From Pseudomonadota bacterium (GTDB taxonomy: Bacteria > Pseudomonadota > Alphaproteobacteria > Rhizobiales > Tepidamorphaceae): a stretch of DNA of 6,827 bases. The stretch is from assembly GCA_023435545.1 (NCBI GenBank), contig JAEYRQ010000401.1, positions 1 to 6,827 of the forward strand. The letters are read 5' to 3'. The notes under the pieces are model-generated. The model was not told the DNA's origin. It made no database searches and worked only from the letters and a program-made list of their open reading frames with translations. Below are positions 5,310-6,827 of the stretch, piece after piece; the stretch's first letter is position 1; every line of letters begins with the position of its first letter. A program made the position numbers and the translations under genes.

Positions 5310-6056
5310 TCAGATGCAACGCCCGCCGTCGACTTCGAGCGCCACTCCTGTGATAAACTCGGCTTCGTCGGAGGCGAGCCATAGCGCGGCGTTGGCGATG
5401 TCCAGCGGGGTCGATAGCCGGCCGAGCGGCACGGTGGAAATGAACTGCGCGCGCTTCTCCGGCGTGTCCTCGCCCATGAACAGGTGCAGCATCCCGGTCT
5501 CGCCGGCGACCGGGCACAGGCAGTTGACGCGGATCTTCTTCGGCGCGAGCTCGATCGCCATAGACTTGGTGGCGTTGATCACCCAGCCCTTGGTGGCGTT
5601 GTACCAGACGAGTCCGGGGCGCGGGCGGATGCCGGCGGTTGAGGCGGTGTTGATGATGACCCCGCCGCGCTCCTCCATCATCGGCACGGCGCGGATGCAG
5701 GCGAGGTAGATCGCCTTGGTGTTGACCGCCAGCACCCTGTCGAACGTTGCCTCGTCCACCTCACCCATCGGCATGTTCTTGTGCGAGGCGCCGGCATTGT
5801 TGACCAGGATGTCGAGCGGCCCGTACTGAGCGGCGGCCTTCAGCATCGCGTCGACCTCGAGTGGATCGGTGACGTCGACCTCCACGGCGACGGCATTATT
5901 TCCGATGTCGTCGGCCACCCGCTCGGCGCCCTCTCCATTCATGTCCGCCACGACGACGCAGCATCCTTCCTCGGCGAACCGCCTCGCCATCCCCTCGCCG
6001 AATCCCGACGCCGCGCCGGTGATCACCGCCACCTTGCCGTCCAGCCGTCCCGCCAT
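5310..6056 (-). CDS. SDR family NAD(P)-dependent oxidoreductase
   Basis: The 248-residue protein is a classical short-chain dehydrogenase/reductase. The nucleotide-binding TGAASGFG lies at residues 13-20, NNAG at 86-89, and the catalytic set is Asn112, Ser139, Tyr152 and Lys156 (YNATK at 152-156). Asp38 at the end of the second strand, with no basic residue nearby, suggests NAD(H) over NADP(H). The C-terminus ITGVALEVDGG (235-245) is typical of the FabG-like group, which oxidises or reduces a hydroxyl/keto pair; the substrate is unknown. GGGAGA (6070-6065) lies 8 bases before the ATG at 6056, which I prefer to the upstream in-frame ATG at 6086 because it gives the usual MAGRLDGKVAVITG opening. 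It is the first gene of a minus-strand pair and is divergent from the TetR-family gene, the common arrangement for a regulator and its target. Confidence 0.93.
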   Translation of the reverse strand: MAGRLDGKVAVITGAASGFGEGMARRFAEEGCCVVVADMNGEGAERVADDIGNNAVAVEVDVTDPLEVDAMLKAAAQYGPLDILVNNAGASHKNMPMGEVDEATFDRVLAVNTKAIYLACIRAVPMMEERGGVIINTASTAGIRPRPGLVWYNATKGWVINATKSMAIELAPKKIRVNCLCPVAGETGMLHLFMGEDTPEKRAQFISTVPLGRLSTPLDIANAALWLASDEAEFITGVALEVDGGRCI

Positions 6057-6064
6057 GCTTTTCG

Positions 6065-6070
6065 TCTCCC
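6065..6070 (-). promoter_or_regulatory. Ribosome binding site deciding the SDR start
   Basis: GGGAGA on the minus strand is 8 bases before the ATG at 6056. No comparable site precedes the in-frame ATG at 6086, so the shorter protein is favoured. Confidence 0.5.
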
Positions 6071-6216
6071 CGCCCTGTGGCCGCAATCGTGCCGCTCGTC
6101 CTCCAGCACTTAGCGGCTTCGGCGGAAGGATGAAAGCGGGGCGGCCGCCGCCACGCGGGATTGGATTCGCGAACCCGGGTCGCCGCTAGGTGACAAACGG
6201 CCCGGTGCAAATTCAT

Positions 6217-6235
6217 TCAATCGATTGACTTAGTC
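6217..6235. promoter_or_regulatory. Candidate TetR-family operator (two overlapping palindromes)
   Basis: TCAATCGATTGA (6217-6228) is a perfect 12-base palindrome. GACTTAGTC (6227-6235) is a perfect 4-1-4 inverted repeat, and with its flanks TTGACTTAGTCGA matches at 5 of 6 pairs. Both lie in the 219-base gap between the divergent SDR and TetR-family genes and overlap the -35 of the likely TetR promoter. A single 12-base palindrome in a gap this long is expected by chance about one time in twenty, so placement carries most of the weight. Confidence 0.42.
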
Positions 6236-6253
6236 GACCGACCGAAATAGCTT
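6225..6253 (+). promoter_or_regulatory. Candidate promoter of the TetR-family gene
   Basis: TTGACT (6225-6230) is a 5/6 match to the -35 consensus. With a 17-base spacer the -10 would be TAGCTT (6248-6253), a weak 3/6 match. The spacer also holds the repeated GACCGACC at 6236-6243. The palindromes at 6217-6235 cover the -35, consistent with autorepression. Confidence 0.4.
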
Positions 6254-6263
6254 GGGTTATCGG

Positions 6264-6269
6264 AAGGAG
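6264..6269 (+). promoter_or_regulatory. Ribosome binding site of the TetR-family gene
   Basis: AAGGAG lies 6 bases before the GTG at 6276 and fixes this non-ATG start. Confidence 0.7.
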
Positions 6270-6275
6270 ACGCCG

Positions 6276-6827
6276 GTGACCGAGGCATCTGGAGATCGAA
6301 CACGCCGAAAGCCCGTACCTCGCCGCCGTCGCGCGGTCGGCGCCGAGAAGGGCGGTCGTGCCGCCGAGGCGACCCGCGCGCGTCTGATCGATGCCGCGCT
6401 CGACGCCTTCGGCCGTTATGGCTTCGACGGGGCCTCCACGCGCGAGATCGCGCACATCGCCGGCACCAATCTTGCCGCGATTCCCTACCATTTCGGCGGC
6501 AAGGAGGGTCTGCATGTCGCCGTCGCCCGGCACATCGCCGAAGAGGTGAAGGGTAGGCTCGGCGATGTCGTCGACCAGGCCGACGCAGCGCTGGAGCAGG
6601 GCGCGATCGACCGTGCCCGGGCCCGCGTCATGCTGCACGCGCTGCTCGACAACGGCGCGGCCATGATCCTCGGCCACCCCGAGGCCGCCCGCTGGGCGCC
6701 GTTCATCATGCGCGAGCAGATGCAACCATCACCCGCCTTCGATGCGCTCTATGACGGCTTCATGGGCCGCGCCCACGTCGTGGCGGCGCGCCTGTTCGCG
6801 CTCGCCCCGAGGCGGCGGGGCGCGGCG
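6276..6827 (+). CDS. TetR/AcrR-family regulator with CerR/YbiH-type C-terminal region, 3' end missing
   Basis: From the GTG at 6276 there are 184 codons without a stop up to the window edge. An Arg-rich arm (residues 8-19, RTRRKPVPRRRR) precedes a TetR DNA-binding domain. LIDAALDAFGRYGFDGAS (37-54) is its first helix region, and TREIAHIAGTNLAAIPYHF (55-73) followed by GGKEGL is the helix-turn-helix with the conserved Tyr-His-Phe. The later PFIMREQMQPSPAFDALYDG is typical of the CerR (DUF1956, E. coli YbiH) ligand-binding domain, whose proteins repress transport or detoxification genes. CerR-type proteins usually run to somewhat over 200 residues, so a modest C-terminal part is missing. The divergent SDR gene is the likely target, with its own promoter controlled as well. 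The family call is firm and the ligand unknown. Confidence 0.88.
   Translation, partial: MTEASGDRTRRKPVPRRRRAVGAEKGGRAAEATRARLIDAALDAFGRYGFDGASTREIAHIAGTNLAAIPYHFGGKEGLHVAVARHIAEEVKGRLGDVVDQADAALEQGAIDRARARVMLHALLDNGAAMILGHPEAARWAPFIMREQMQPSPAFDALYDGFMGRAHVVAARLFALAPRRRGAA

Noticed and set aside
6150..6185. tRNA-like GGGTTCGCGAATCC on the minus strand
   Set aside because: It resembles a T-arm, but no acceptor stem, anticodon arm or D-arm can be built around it.
6213..6725. 170-codon minus-strand frame opposite the TetR-family gene
   Set aside because: The plus strand here encodes a clear helix-turn-helix and CerR-type region with a good ribosome binding site.

Overview
The window is G+C-rich, coding-dense DNA whose third codon positions are mostly G or C and whose genes use GTG as well as ATG starts. 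This and the protein types suggest an alphaproteobacterium, probably of the Hyphomicrobiales/Rhizobiales kind; the organism itself is inferred and no rRNA or tRNA is present to settle it. I see no mobile element, phage gene or CRISPR array, so this looks like ordinary chromosomal accessory-metabolism DNA.

Layout. (1) Positions 1-143, minus strand: the 5' end of a MarR-family regulator gene that runs off the left edge. It has a cysteine that lines up with the peroxide-sensing cysteine of OhrR. (2) Positions 144-249: a divergent control region with an 18-of-20-base palindrome at 160-179, the best candidate MarR operator. (3) Positions 250-4711, plus strand: eight closely spaced co-directional genes, probably one operon: glutathione S-transferase-like, NTF2/SnoaL-like, DUF899 thioredoxin-like, a second NTF2/SnoaL-like, VOC protein, DUF1579, PhnB-type VOC protein and a membrane-anchored SRPBCC protein. 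(4) Positions 4733-6056, minus strand: an SDR-family dehydrogenase followed by a DUF1697 gene, meeting the long operon tail to tail. (5) Positions 6057-6275: a second divergent control region with overlapping palindromes at 6217-6235. (6) Positions 6276 to the right edge, plus strand: a TetR-family regulator with a CerR/YbiH-type C-terminal part, truncated by the window.

How it may work together. The eight-gene unit is built almost entirely from small folds that bind or modify reactive or hydrophobic small molecules (thioredoxin-like, NTF2-like, VOC, SRPBCC and the small DUF1579 domain), beside a regulator that may sense oxidants or electrophiles. The simplest reading is an inducible detoxification or stress operon repressed by the MarR protein. 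The substrate cannot be read from sequence. I do not recognise this exact gene set as a described pathway, so it is the best candidate here for an uncharacterised system. The SDR/DUF1697 pair with its divergent TetR-type gene looks like a separate regulated unit.
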